Below, piece after piece: positions 1 to 5,290 of a stretch of 6,114 nt of DNA. The translations under genes and the position numbers were made by a program. The stretch covers positions 1 through 6,114 of the forward strand of contig JAGHSU010000147.1 in assembly GCA_018065685.1 (NCBI GenBank), in the 5' to 3' direction. A model generated the notes under the pieces. That model saw only the letters and a program-made list of their open reading frames with translations. It made no database searches and was not told the origin of the DNA. The stretch's first letter is position 1. The number at the start of each line of letters is the position of its first letter. The stretch is from Candidatus Methanocorpusculum equi (lineage in GTDB: Archaea > Halobacteriota > Methanomicrobia > Methanomicrobiales > Methanocorpusculaceae).

Positions 1-1278
1 ACAATAGCCGGATTTGCCTCCCTCGCAGAAGAACTCTACAGCAAAGGCTGCAATTCGCTCTGCATCAAGGATATGGCAGGGCTTATCATGCCTGAGGCGT
101 CGCGTGAACTGATAACCGCCATTAAAAAGCGTGTCGATATTTCCGTATGTCTTCATACCCACTCAACCGCAGGAATCGCCCCGATGAGCTATCAGGCGGC
201 AATTGAAGCGGGTGTGGACATTCTCGATACAGCCCTTTCCCCGTTTGCCGGAGGCACGAGCCAGCCTGCAACAGAATCCATTGTTGCATCCCTTGCGGGA
301 ACCGGCCGTGATACAAAAATATCATTATCCACTCTTCGTACCGCGAAAGATGAAGCTGCAAAAGTCCGCGCAAAATACAACCCTATCATAAACCCGATAT
401 CTGTCAGAATCGACTCGGATGTGCTGGTATATCAGCTCCCGGGCGGAATGATCTCAAACCTCGTATCCCAGCTGAAAGAACAAAACGCCCTGGACCGCTT
501 TGATGAAGTCCTCTCAGAGCTTCCGAAGGTTCGTGCAGACTTAGGATACCCGCCGCTTGTAACCCCCACCTCGCAGATTGTGGGGACCCAGTCAGTCTTA
601 AACGTTCTGACCGGTTCCCGGTACGGAACGGTCACCAACGAGGTCCGCGACTACTTAAAAGGACTCTACGGCAGAAGCCCGAAAGAGATGGATGCGGCAT
701 TTGTAAAATCCATCATCGGAGAAGAAAAACGCATCACCTGCCGCCCGGCGGATACGTTGGATCCTGTCTATGATAAAATGAAGGCGGATGCGGAAGCACA
801 GGGTCTAATCAAAAAGGAAGAGGATGTCCTAACCTATATCCTCTATCCGGCAATTGCCCCTGCATTCCTTAAAGGAGAAACAGAAGCGGAAGAGATTCCG
901 GTCGAAAAACCAGCGGCCGCCGAACCTGAAATCGAGTATGATATTCCACGCTCCATGGAAGTGGAAGTGGATGGAGAAGTCTATGCAGTAAGAATTCTCT
1001 CTGTCGAAGGGGAGTCTGATGGGAGCGTCGATGAGAAAAAACCGCTTCGTCCGAGTGGGGATGTAGAAGGTGGCGTCAAGAGCAGCATTCAGGGAATGGT
1101 TCTTGACATCAAGGTGCAGGCAGGACAGAAGGTTTCCGCAGGGGATACGCTTCTTGTTATTGAAGCCATGAAGATGGAAAATCCGGTGGTAAGTCCTGTT
1201 GACGGAACGGTCACGGAGATTTTCGTTGAGAACGGCGCTGTTGTTGCAAACGGTGACGTTCTTGTGGTGGTGAAATGA
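1..1278 (+). CDS. pycB: Pyruvate carboxylase subunit B (PycB), 5'-truncated by window edge
   Basis: Carboxyltransferase plus biotin-carrier subunit of archaeal two-subunit pyruvate carboxylase. It moves the carboxyl group from carboxybiotin to pyruvate, giving oxaloacetate in the cytoplasm. The reading frame is open from base 1, so the gene begins upstream; an internal ATG at 73 lies within a conserved motif and is not the start. The visible part is 425 residues. Residues 21-27 (CIKDMAG) carry the lysine (K23) that is carboxylated in this family, and H52/H54 in LHTHSTAG are the expected metal ligands. By comparison with transcarboxylase 5S and OadA, about 160 N-terminal residues are missing. 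The PYC/OADA conserved domain runs to about residue 280, followed by an Ala/Pro/Glu-rich linker (about 285-300). A biotinyl domain (about 355-425) contains EAMKME with biotinyl-lysine K391, 34 residues from the C-terminus as usual. The stop overlaps pycA by ATGA, so the two are translationally coupled. OadA of a decarboxylase is the alternative, but the adjoining biotin carboxylase favours pyruvate carboxylase. Confidence 0.93.
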   Translation, partial: TIAGFASLAEELYSKGCNSLCIKDMAGLIMPEASRELITAIKKRVDISVCLHTHSTAGIAPMSYQAAIEAGVDILDTALSPFAGGTSQPATESIVASLAGTGRDTKISLSTLRTAKDEAAKVRAKYNPIINPISVRIDSDVLVYQLPGGMISNLVSQLKEQNALDRFDEVLSELPKVRADLGYPPLVTPTSQIVGTQSVLNVLTGSRYGTVTNEVRDYLKGLYGRSPKEMDAAFVKSIIGEEKRITCRPADTLDPVYDKMKADAEAQGLIKKEEDVLTYILYPAIAPAFLKGETEAEEIPVEKPAAAEPEIEYDIPRSMEVEVDGEVYAVRILSVEGESDGSVDEKKPLRPSGDVEGGVKSSIQGMVLDIKVQAGQKVSAGDTLLVIEAMKMENPVVSPVDGTVTEIFVENGAVVANGDVLVVVK

Positions 1279-2777
1279 GAAAGGATCGCTATTTCGATAA
1301 AGTTCTGATTGCAAACCGCGGGGAGATTGCCATCCGTGTCATGCGCGCCTGCCGTGAGATGGGAATTGAAACGGTTGCCGTCTACTCTGAAGCGGATGAA
1401 AGCGCCCTCCATGTAAAGTATGCGGACGAGGCATTTTTAATCGGTCCCGCCCACCCGACAAAAAGCTATCTGAATCAGGAAAGAATCCTTGAGGTGGCAG
1501 CAATGGCAGGGGCGGATGCAATCCACCCGGGATACGGCTTCCTCGCGGAAAAACCTGAATTCTCCGGCGCAGTGAAAAAAGCAGGATTTACCTACATCGG
1601 TCCGTCGGAAAAGACCATCCGGATGATGGGGTCAAAGCTTGAATCAAAACAGGCAATGCATGATGCAGGCGTCCCTGTTCTTCCCTGGACACAGTCAACG
1701 AACCATGATAAGGCAAAGGCGTTTGCAGAGTCCATCGGATACCCGGTTATCGTAAAAGCGTCTGCAGGAGGCGGTGGAATCGGAATGACGGTTGTCAATA
1801 ATGAGGCAGAACTCGACGAGGCAATCGCCAAATCCAGCAGGACTGCAGCTGCGGCATTCGGCGACTCCACGGTCTTTATCGAAAAGTACCTCGCAAAACC
1901 GAGGCATATTGAGGTGCAGGTCTTTGCGGATTCGAAAGGGAATGTCATCCACATGTTTGAGCGTGAATGCTCGATTCAGAGAAGACATCAGAAACTCATC
2001 GAAGAGGCCCCGTGCCCCATTATGACCCCTGAGTTTCGCGAACGCATGACGCAGTCTGCCATCACCGTTGCAAAGACCTGCGGATATGAGAACGCGGGAA
2101 CGGTCGAGTTCCTCTATGACAACGGAAACTACTACTTCATGGAGATGAACACGAGACTCCAGGTGGAGCATACCATAACCGAACTGATTACTGGAAGGGA
2201 TAAGGTCCGCATGCAGATAATGGTCGCTGCAGGTGAGCCGCTTCCCTGCGGACAGGATGAAATAACCTGCAGAGGGCACGCCATCGAGTGCCGTATCAAT
2301 GCGGAAGACCCGATGAATGACTTCCAGTCGGATGCTGGAAAGATTACGCACTACCGCTCCCCCGGAGGTCCCGGAATCCGTATCGACAGCAGCATTCACA
2401 ACGGGTATTCAATTCCCCCGCACTATGATTCGATGATTGCAAAGCTGTGCGCGTCTGCGATGACGCGTGAGGAGACAATTGCCCGTATGCGCCGCGCGCT
2501 GATGGAGTATGTTATCCTCGGAGTTAAGACGACCCTCCCGCTTCACTATGCGGTAATGAACAATCCTGACTTCATTGCCGGAAACACCCACACCCATTTC
2601 CTCTCAGAGCCTGCGGTGCAGAAATCCCTGCCTGCCTATATGCGTGAGAGCGAAACACGCATGCATCAGCTTGCGGTGTCATTAAAGACCGGAAAAGACA
2701 AAACGGTGGCTGTAACAGCCGCAGTTTCGGCATATATGAGTGCGCTTGCGGCAAAGAAGGCTGCGGAAAAGCGGTGA
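1275..2777 (+). CDS. pycA: Pyruvate carboxylase subunit A (PycA), biotin carboxylase
   Basis: ATP-dependent biotin carboxylase of 500 residues; it carboxylates the biotin on PycB using bicarbonate. The start ATG overlaps the pycB stop (ATGA), and the protein reaches the family motif ANRGEIAIR by residue 13, so the start is secure. The order is the biotin carboxylase N-domain (about 5-115, with HPGYGFLAE), ATP-grasp domain (about 120-325) and C-domain (about 340-450). Residues aligned by eye to E. coli AccC are all present: K121 (K116), K161 (K159), H238/K240 in RRHQK (H236/K238), E290, N292, R294, Q296 and E298 in [10 protein letters not shown] (E288-E296), and R340 in CRINAED (R338). The glycine loop reads GGGGIGM, with Ile where AccC has Arg; I believe this is a normal variant in archaeal PycA. 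The C-terminal 50 residues exceed AccC and are Ala/Lys-rich. The length suits archaeal PycA (about 490-500). No biotin ligase gene is visible in the window. Confidence 0.95.
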   Translation: MRKDRYFDKVLIANRGEIAIRVMRACREMGIETVAVYSEADESALHVKYADEAFLIGPAHPTKSYLNQERILEVAAMAGADAIHPGYGFLAEKPEFSGAVKKAGFTYIGPSEKTIRMMGSKLESKQAMHDAGVPVLPWTQSTNHDKAKAFAESIGYPVIVKASAGGGGIGMTVVNNEAELDEAIAKSSRTAAAAFGDSTVFIEKYLAKPRHIEVQVFADSKGNVIHMFERECSIQRRHQKLIEEAPCPIMTPEFRERMTQSAITVAKTCGYENAGTVEFLYDNGNYYFMEMNTRLQVEHTITELITGRDKVRMQIMVAAGEPLPCGQDEITCRGHAIECRINAEDPMNDFQSDAGKITHYRSPGGPGIRIDSSIHNGYSIPPHYDSMIAKLCASAMTREETIARMRRALMEYVILGVKTTLPLHYAVMNNPDFIAGNTHTHFLSEPAVQKSLPAYMRESETRMHQLAVSLKTGKDKTVAVTAAVSAYMSALAAKKAAEKR

Positions 2778-2825
2778 GATTTCCCGCAGATTTTCCGCAA
2801 CCTATATATTTCCAGACATCATTCA

Positions 2826-2832
2826 TTATATG
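2826..2832 (+). promoter_or_regulatory. Probable TATA box of tRNA-Met
   Basis: TTATATG is centred about 37 nt before the mature tRNA 5' end. This predicts initiation near 2855, leaving a leader of about 10 nt for RNase P. A second TATA-like run (CTATATAT, 2802-2809) sits closer to the pycA stop and would give a longer leader. The assignment rests on spacing only. Confidence 0.45.
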
Positions 2833-2865
2833 CAATCTGTGAGACTCGTCTTTCAGATGTGTTTT

Positions 2866-2939
2866 GCTGCGCTGGCCTAGCTGGTTAGGGCGCGGGACTC
2901 ATAATCCCGAGGTCGGGGGTTCGGATCCCTCGCGCAGCA
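2866..2939 (+). tRNA. tRNA-Met (anticodon CAT), probably elongator
   Basis: A complete cloverleaf can be drawn. The acceptor stem GCTGCGC (2866-2872) pairs perfectly with GCGCAGC (2932-2938), with discriminator A at 2939. The D stem is GCCT/GGGC, with T13-G22 as a wobble. The anticodon stem CGGGA/TCCCG flanks the loop CTCATAA, which carries anticodon CAT. The T stem is GGGGG/CCCTC with loop TTCGGAT. CCA is not encoded and there is no intron. The three G:C pairs that directly abut the loop in initiator tRNAs are absent here (the last pair is A-T), which argues for elongator Met. A C34-modified (agmatidine) tRNA-Ile2 reading AUA also has a CAT gene anticodon and cannot be fully excluded from sequence alone. 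Confidence 0.96.
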
Positions 2940-2940
2940 C

Positions 2941-2970
2941 TTTTGTGTCATTGTTTTTTCTGTATTTTTC
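2941..2970 (+). terminator. T-run terminator behind tRNA-Met
   Basis: Three oligo-T runs (2941-2944, 2954-2959, 2965-2969) follow the tRNA 3' end directly. Archaeal RNA polymerase terminates at such runs without needing a hairpin. Confidence 0.55.
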
Positions 2971-2975
2971 GGTAT

Positions 2976-3045
2976 CTCCCGGAATTCATTTTGTAATCCC
3001 GTATCCGGGAGTCCGCACTGCTGCACACTGCTGTGTCCGGCAGTG
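2976..3045. repeat. Two adjacent hairpins downstream of the tRNA
   Basis: Hairpin 1 is CTCCCGG (2976-2982) against CCGGGAG (3005-3011), a 7-bp stem with a 22-nt loop. Hairpin 2 is CACTGCTG (3016-3023) against CGGCAGTG (3038-3045), with one G-T pair; it is extended inside by CACA (3024-3027) and TGTG (3032-3035) around a CTGC loop with a 2-nt bulge, giving about 12 bp. Hairpin 2 is stable on either strand. They lie between convergent transcription units and could be part of a terminator region, a small RNA, or neither. I do not recognise the sequence. No duplicate of the tRNA 3' end was found nearby, so there is no sign of an attachment site. Confidence 0.5.
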
Positions 3046-3085
3046 TCGTTTCTGAAATGTCTCCGGTGTGCCTGAAAAAGAGATC

Positions 3086-3123
3086 TATTGGATAACATGT
3101 ATCGGATAACATGTATCGGATAA
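3086..3123. repeat. 14-bp tandem repeat, 2.7 copies
   Basis: TATTGGATAACATG (3086-3099) is followed directly by TATCGGATAACATG (3100-3113) and by the partial copy TATCGGATAA (3114-3123). The copies are identical except for one T/C difference in the first. The array abuts the TATA-like sequence at 3128-3137, so it could hold regulator binding sites, or it may be simple replication slippage. Confidence 0.85.
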
Positions 3124-3127
3124 AATA

Positions 3128-3137
3128 ATTATATAAT
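3128..3137 (+). promoter_or_regulatory. Strong TATA-like box in the convergent intergenic region
   Basis: AATTATATAA has an A-rich stretch just before it (3120-3127) that could act as a B-recognition element. It matches the archaeal TATA consensus better than any other site in the window. Read rightwards it predicts a start near 3157-3162, exactly at the base of the first of three hairpins. The core is nearly palindromic, so leftward use is also possible. No convincing coding region follows on the + strand. Confidence 0.4.
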
Positions 3138-3159
3138 CAAAGTGCGTAATCAAAGTACG
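3134..3159. repeat. 13-bp tandem repeat, 2 copies
   Basis: TAATCAAAGTGCG (3134-3146) is followed directly by TAATCAAAGTACG (3147-3159), with one mismatch. The repeat overlaps the end of the TATA-like box. It also creates a small stem, GCGTA (3144-3148) with TACGC (3156-3160). It is a different sequence from the 14-bp repeat a few bases upstream. Confidence 0.85.
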
Positions 3160-3250
3160 CGGAGCAGAGAACAGGCATCGGATGATGCCTGTTTTCCGCG
3201 GACTGTATGGTGATGTGACATCATACCCGCAATCAGCAGAACTGCTGATT
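3158..3250 (+). ncRNA. Candidate structured small RNA: three consecutive hairpins
   Basis: Hairpin A is AACAGGCATC (3170-3179) with GATGCCTGTT (3184-3193), a perfect 10-bp stem around a GGAT tetraloop. It is closed further out by CGCGGA (3158-3163) with TCCGCG (3195-3200). Hairpin B is GTATGGTG (3205-3212) with CATCATAC (3219-3226), including one G-T pair. Hairpin C is AATCAGCAG (3231-3239) with CTGCTGATT (3242-3250), a 9-bp stem whose 2-base apex must open somewhat. The TATA-like box at 3128-3137 would place a + strand transcript start at the base of hairpin A. Alternatively the hairpins form the 3' untranslated region of the small - strand gene, whose stop codon overlaps hairpin C. The structures are directly visible; the strand and the existence of an RNA are inference, and no known family is recognised. 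Confidence 0.3.
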
Positions 3251-3344
3251 ATTTACTCGTCTTTCCGGTCTTTGCAGGTGCAGTCTGCTGTTCTTTCTTT
3301 GCAGCTTCTTTTGCCTGCTTAGCCTCTTTTTTGTGACAGGTCAC
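3249..3344 (-). CDS. Small lysine-rich protein, 31 aa, unknown function
   Basis: A 32-codon frame (GTG to TAA) encodes a 31-residue protein that begins MTCHKKEAKQAKEAAKK and ends PAKTGKTSK. It has 9 Lys, 6 Ala and 3 Glu, and is strongly basic. Residues 5-20 are likely helical and the tail is Thr/Pro/Gly-containing and probably unstructured. There is no signal peptide or membrane segment; C3 and H4 are the only potential metal ligands. The start is well supported: an excellent Shine-Dalgarno sequence, GAGGTGA, ends 6 nt before the GTG, and an in-frame TGA overlaps it, so no longer version exists. The stop runs into an inverted repeat (3231-3250). The nearest upstream gene on the strand is the DUF5714 gene, ending 188 nt away. 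Its composition would suit nucleic-acid or ribosome binding, but that is speculation. It could also be a remnant or chance frame. Confidence 0.55.
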   Translation of the reverse strand: MTCHKKEAKQAKEAAKKEQQTAPAKTGKTSK

Positions 3345-3350
3345 GTAAAT

Positions 3351-3357
3351 TCACCTC
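3351..3357 (-). promoter_or_regulatory. Ribosome binding site of the 31-aa gene
   Basis: On the - strand this reads GAGGTGA, complementary to seven consecutive bases of the usual archaeal 16S rRNA 3' end, and stands 6 nt before the GTG start at 3344. It is the strongest such site near any gene in the window and is the main evidence that the small frame is translated. Confidence 0.6.
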
Positions 3358-3435
3358 GGTTGACTTTTTGTCTTTCCTCGTAGAGATGATGCGGGTGAAA
3401 GGCTGTATTTACATTTCTCTTTTACCTGTATAAGG

Positions 3436-3510
3436 ATTCCGGCAGCAACCTGGCACAACCTGCTTTCCGCAGGCATTTCTGCCGGAATCTGCCGGTATTT
3501 CAGCCAGGTT
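3436..3510. repeat. Compound inverted repeat between DUF5714 gene and small gene
   Basis: ATTCCGGCAG (3436-3445) pairs with CTGCCGGAAT (3479-3488) over 10 bp and encloses an inner hairpin, CCTGC (3459-3463) with GCAGG (3469-3473). CTGCCGGAAT is immediately repeated as CTGCCGGTAT (3489-3498), with one mismatch, giving a competing partner. A second pairing, AACCTGGC (3447-3454) with GCCAGGTT (3503-3510), crosses the first, so the two are mutually exclusive or form a pseudoknot. On the - strand the element begins about 22 nt after the DUF5714 stop. There is no T-run after it on either strand, so it is not a classical terminator. Confidence 0.6.
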
Positions 3511-3532
3511 CCGCGGGGAAATATCAGGTCTT

Positions 3533-4246
3533 TTATTTTCGCGGGAAGTACGGACACTTCTCTTTCAGACATTCACGGTTCTCATCCGAATGACTGCAGA
3601 GAATTTTTTCCGGAAGTTCCATACATATACCAGTATGCACAGCAACAAACCGCACTGCAGTTTTAATCGCGGTACATGAATCACGTCTGCAGCAGCGCGG
3701 GCCTCCGGTCTTTCCGATTTCAGCAAGACACTCTGATGTGAGCTGCATGCCAAGTCCCCAGTTTTCTTTCGAAAGAGGTGTTGTCTTCAATGCAACGGAG
3801 AGAAAAATTCCTGCGGAAAGCCCCGCACCGCAGGAGCCTGCAAGACCGCAGAAACTGCCGGGTATTTTTTTGCCCCGCATCTCCGCGGCGTCAAGGGCTG
3901 CCTGCAAATCTATGTCTCCTCCTGCATTATGGTATGCAGTAAGAAGGGATGCGGCAACAATTACATGATACTCGGGGCCGTGGGTGTGAACCGAGGGAGA
4001 TGCAGCAATCTCTTCCAGAATTTCAACCGGATTTTTCGAATCCGTGTTCAGGCACACATATTTTATCCGAGCATACGCCGCGTCCGCGTGGCATGCGTCG
4101 CAGATATAGTGTCCGTTTCTGCAGACTGCAGTACTTTTCTCCTCTTTTCCGCAGACCGCGCATTTCATCAGCTCTGCTTTTTCAAGGTAGATGATATCTT
4201 CTCCGCAGATAAGACATCCTGTTTTGGCATTTTCAGTGTTCACCAT
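3533..4246 (-). CDS. DUF5714-type Cys-rich protein
   Basis: This 237-residue soluble protein resembles the DUF5714 family, which I recall from methanogens, sometimes fused to methyltransferase domains; its function is unknown. The N-terminus has a zinc-ribbon-like Cys/His cluster: C11/C14 (CLICG), C29/C32 (CAVCG), C42, H46, C49, C52 and H53. The middle has HTHGPEYH (87-94) and FCGLAGSCG (Cys133, Cys139). The C-terminal part has GGPRCCRRDSC (Cys185, 186, 191) and closes with Cys217, 226 and 231. The conserved Cys/His pattern suggests bound zinc or an iron-sulfur cluster; this is inference. I chose the ATG at 4246 because AAAGGA (4256-4261) lies 9 nt before it. A TTG at 4282 would add 12 residues encoded by a repeat-rich leader. 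It lies about 100 nt downstream of the EamA gene, possibly co-transcribed. Confidence 0.85.
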   Translation of the reverse strand: MVNTENAKTGCLICGEDIIYLEKAELMKCAVCGKEEKSTAVCRNGHYICDACHADAAYARIKYVCLNTDSKNPVEILEEIAASPSVHTHGPEYHVIVAASLLTAYHNAGGDIDLQAALDAAEMRGKKIPGSFCGLAGSCGAGLSAGIFLSVALKTTPLSKENWGLGMQLTSECLAEIGKTGGPRCCRRDSCTAIKTAVRFVAVHTGICMELPEKILCSHSDENRECLKEKCPYFPRK

Positions 4247-4257
4247 TTTCAGTGTTC
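4228..4257. repeat. Direct repeat over the DUF5714 start codon
   Basis: CATTTTCAGTGTTC occurs at 4228-4241 and again at 4244-4257, with a 16-bp period and no mismatches. The second copy contains the proposed ATG (complement of 4244-4246) and ends in the ribosome binding site, so the initiation region has been duplicated. The first copy carries a second ATG in another frame. Confidence 0.85.
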
Positions 4258-4264
4258 CTTTATC

Positions 4265-4325
4265 CTCTTCCTCAGTATTCAATAAATCCCTTCTCGGTAT
4301 TCAATAATTCTCTTCCTCAGTATTT
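4265..4325. repeat. Degenerate 22-23-bp repeat in the DUF5714 leader
   Basis: Copy 1 (4265-4285) and copy 3 (4310-4324, incomplete) share CTCTTCCTCAGTATT. Copy 2 (about 4290-4307) shares GGTATTCAATAA with copy 1 and has CTTCTC in place of CTTCCTC. The spacing is 22 then 23 bp. It fills most of the gap between the EamA gene and the DUF5714 start, and adjoins the 16-bp repeat at the start codon. Confidence 0.75.
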
Positions 4326-4346
4326 CTTTTTCCCGCAGGATTATGG

Positions 4347-5282
4347 TCATGTGTCCGCCCGGTCTTTTTCTGCGGCATTGTCGTCTCTTCTTTCCCCCTT
4401 CCTTCTTGCAGTTGCTGCAAGATAGACTCCCGGAATCATCAATACAAAGGCGATGACTATGAGGGGGCTTGGGATTTCCAGGAAGATAATACAGGATACT
4501 ATGGCTGCAAGAAACGGATTGATGCCGTAAATTGCACATGCTTTTGCTGCGCCGAGATGTCGTTCGGAATAAACAAGAAACAGGATATTCAGACCATAGA
4601 TGACGACACCAAGGGCCATAACTGCTGCTATTGTTCCGGGGGCCGGGAACTGCTCCCCTAAGATTAGCGCGATGACCAGGGCTCCGATTCAGGGGAATAT
4701 TCCTTTACAGGCAACAACTTCAACAGGATTTTTATCAGCCGTCTTTTTCATGAAGTTGTTTTCAAAACCCCAGAATACACAGGCAAGGACTATGAGAAGC
4801 AAACCGGGGGAAAATGTGAAACTCTCCATGCCCTGAAATGAGACTGCCATACATCCGACTGTAATAAGAATGATTGCAAACCAGAGGCGTCTTGGAATCA
4901 TTTCCTTAAACAGAATAAGTGCAATCACAGCTGTTGTTACGGTTTCAAAATTATTCAGAAGTGACGCGTTTGATGCAGCAGTGAGAGACAGACCTGCCAT
5001 CATTGAAATTGCTGCAAGCATCTCGGTTACTGCAAGTCCGGATATCCACGGGATATCAGATTTTGAGAGATGCTTTTCTCCTCTAAGTACAGGTGTATTC
5101 CGTCCGAGCAGGCCCAGAATCCCGATTCCTATGCCCGCCCCAAGATTTAATAGTGCTGCAGTTGTAACAGGAGGGATATCAGTTACCACTATTTTACAGA
5201 GCGGCGGGCTCAGTGCTGCAATAAAGGCAGCAATAACTGCAAATATAATGGCTGTTTTTGTGATGCTTATACAGGTGTGCAT
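4347..5282 (-). pseudogene. EamA/DMT-family transporter interrupted by one in-frame TGA
   Basis: A drug/metabolite-transporter superfamily permease of 311 residues if read through, the normal length, with about 10 membrane helices in two EamA repeats. The first repeat has helices near residues 10-26, 39-60, 79-98, 103-125 and 133-150, with the family signature NASLLNNFE (105-113) followed by FKE (125-127). The second begins with a helix leading into WGFENNFMKK. The frame is stopped by TGA at 4689-4691 (codon 198), then continues in the same frame with helices and a normal EamA C-terminus to 4347. Relatives have glycine after KGxxx at this point, so GGA to TGA is the simplest explanation. As written the products would be a 197-residue N-terminal part and, with restart at ATG 4617-4619, a 90-residue part. 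A sequencing error is possible. The start ATG lies 8 nt after the CobQ-like stop, suggesting one operon; no clear ribosome site precedes it. The substrate is unknown. Confidence 0.85.
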
Positions 5283-5290
5283 AGTTACTG

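Noticed and set aside
829..1412. Long - strand ORFs opposite pycB/pycA (107-161 codons)
   Set aside because: They are antisense shadows of strongly conserved coding sequence with no recognisable motifs or ribosome sites.
2866..2939. tRNA gene as integration site for a mobile element
   Set aside because: No duplicate of the tRNA 3' end, integrase, transposase or other mobile-element gene is visible; flanking genes look chromosomal.
2864..3098. Overlapping ORFs on both strands across the tRNA (63 and 73 codons)
   Set aside because: They are translations of the tRNA-Met gene and its flank; the cloverleaf is complete, and the - strand peptide is the familiar artefact of reading a tRNA backwards.
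3086..3159. CRISPR array
   Set aside because: The repeats are only 13-14 bp, directly adjacent without spacers, and of two unrelated sequences.
3182..3322. A 46-codon + strand frame beginning ATGATG
   Set aside because: It has no ribosome binding site, starts within a perfect hairpin and is antisense to the better-supported 31-aa gene; composition is unremarkable.
3350..3399. Sequestration of the 31-aa gene's ribosome site by an upstream TTCACC (complement of 3394-3399)
   Set aside because: Only 6 bp with a 38-nt loop and a mismatch beside it; such a pairing is easily expected by chance.
4689..4691. Selenocysteine at the internal TGA of the transporter
   Set aside because: The position is a membrane-region glycine in relatives, no candidate SECIS-like hairpin was evident behind the gene, and this archaeal group is not known for selenoproteins.
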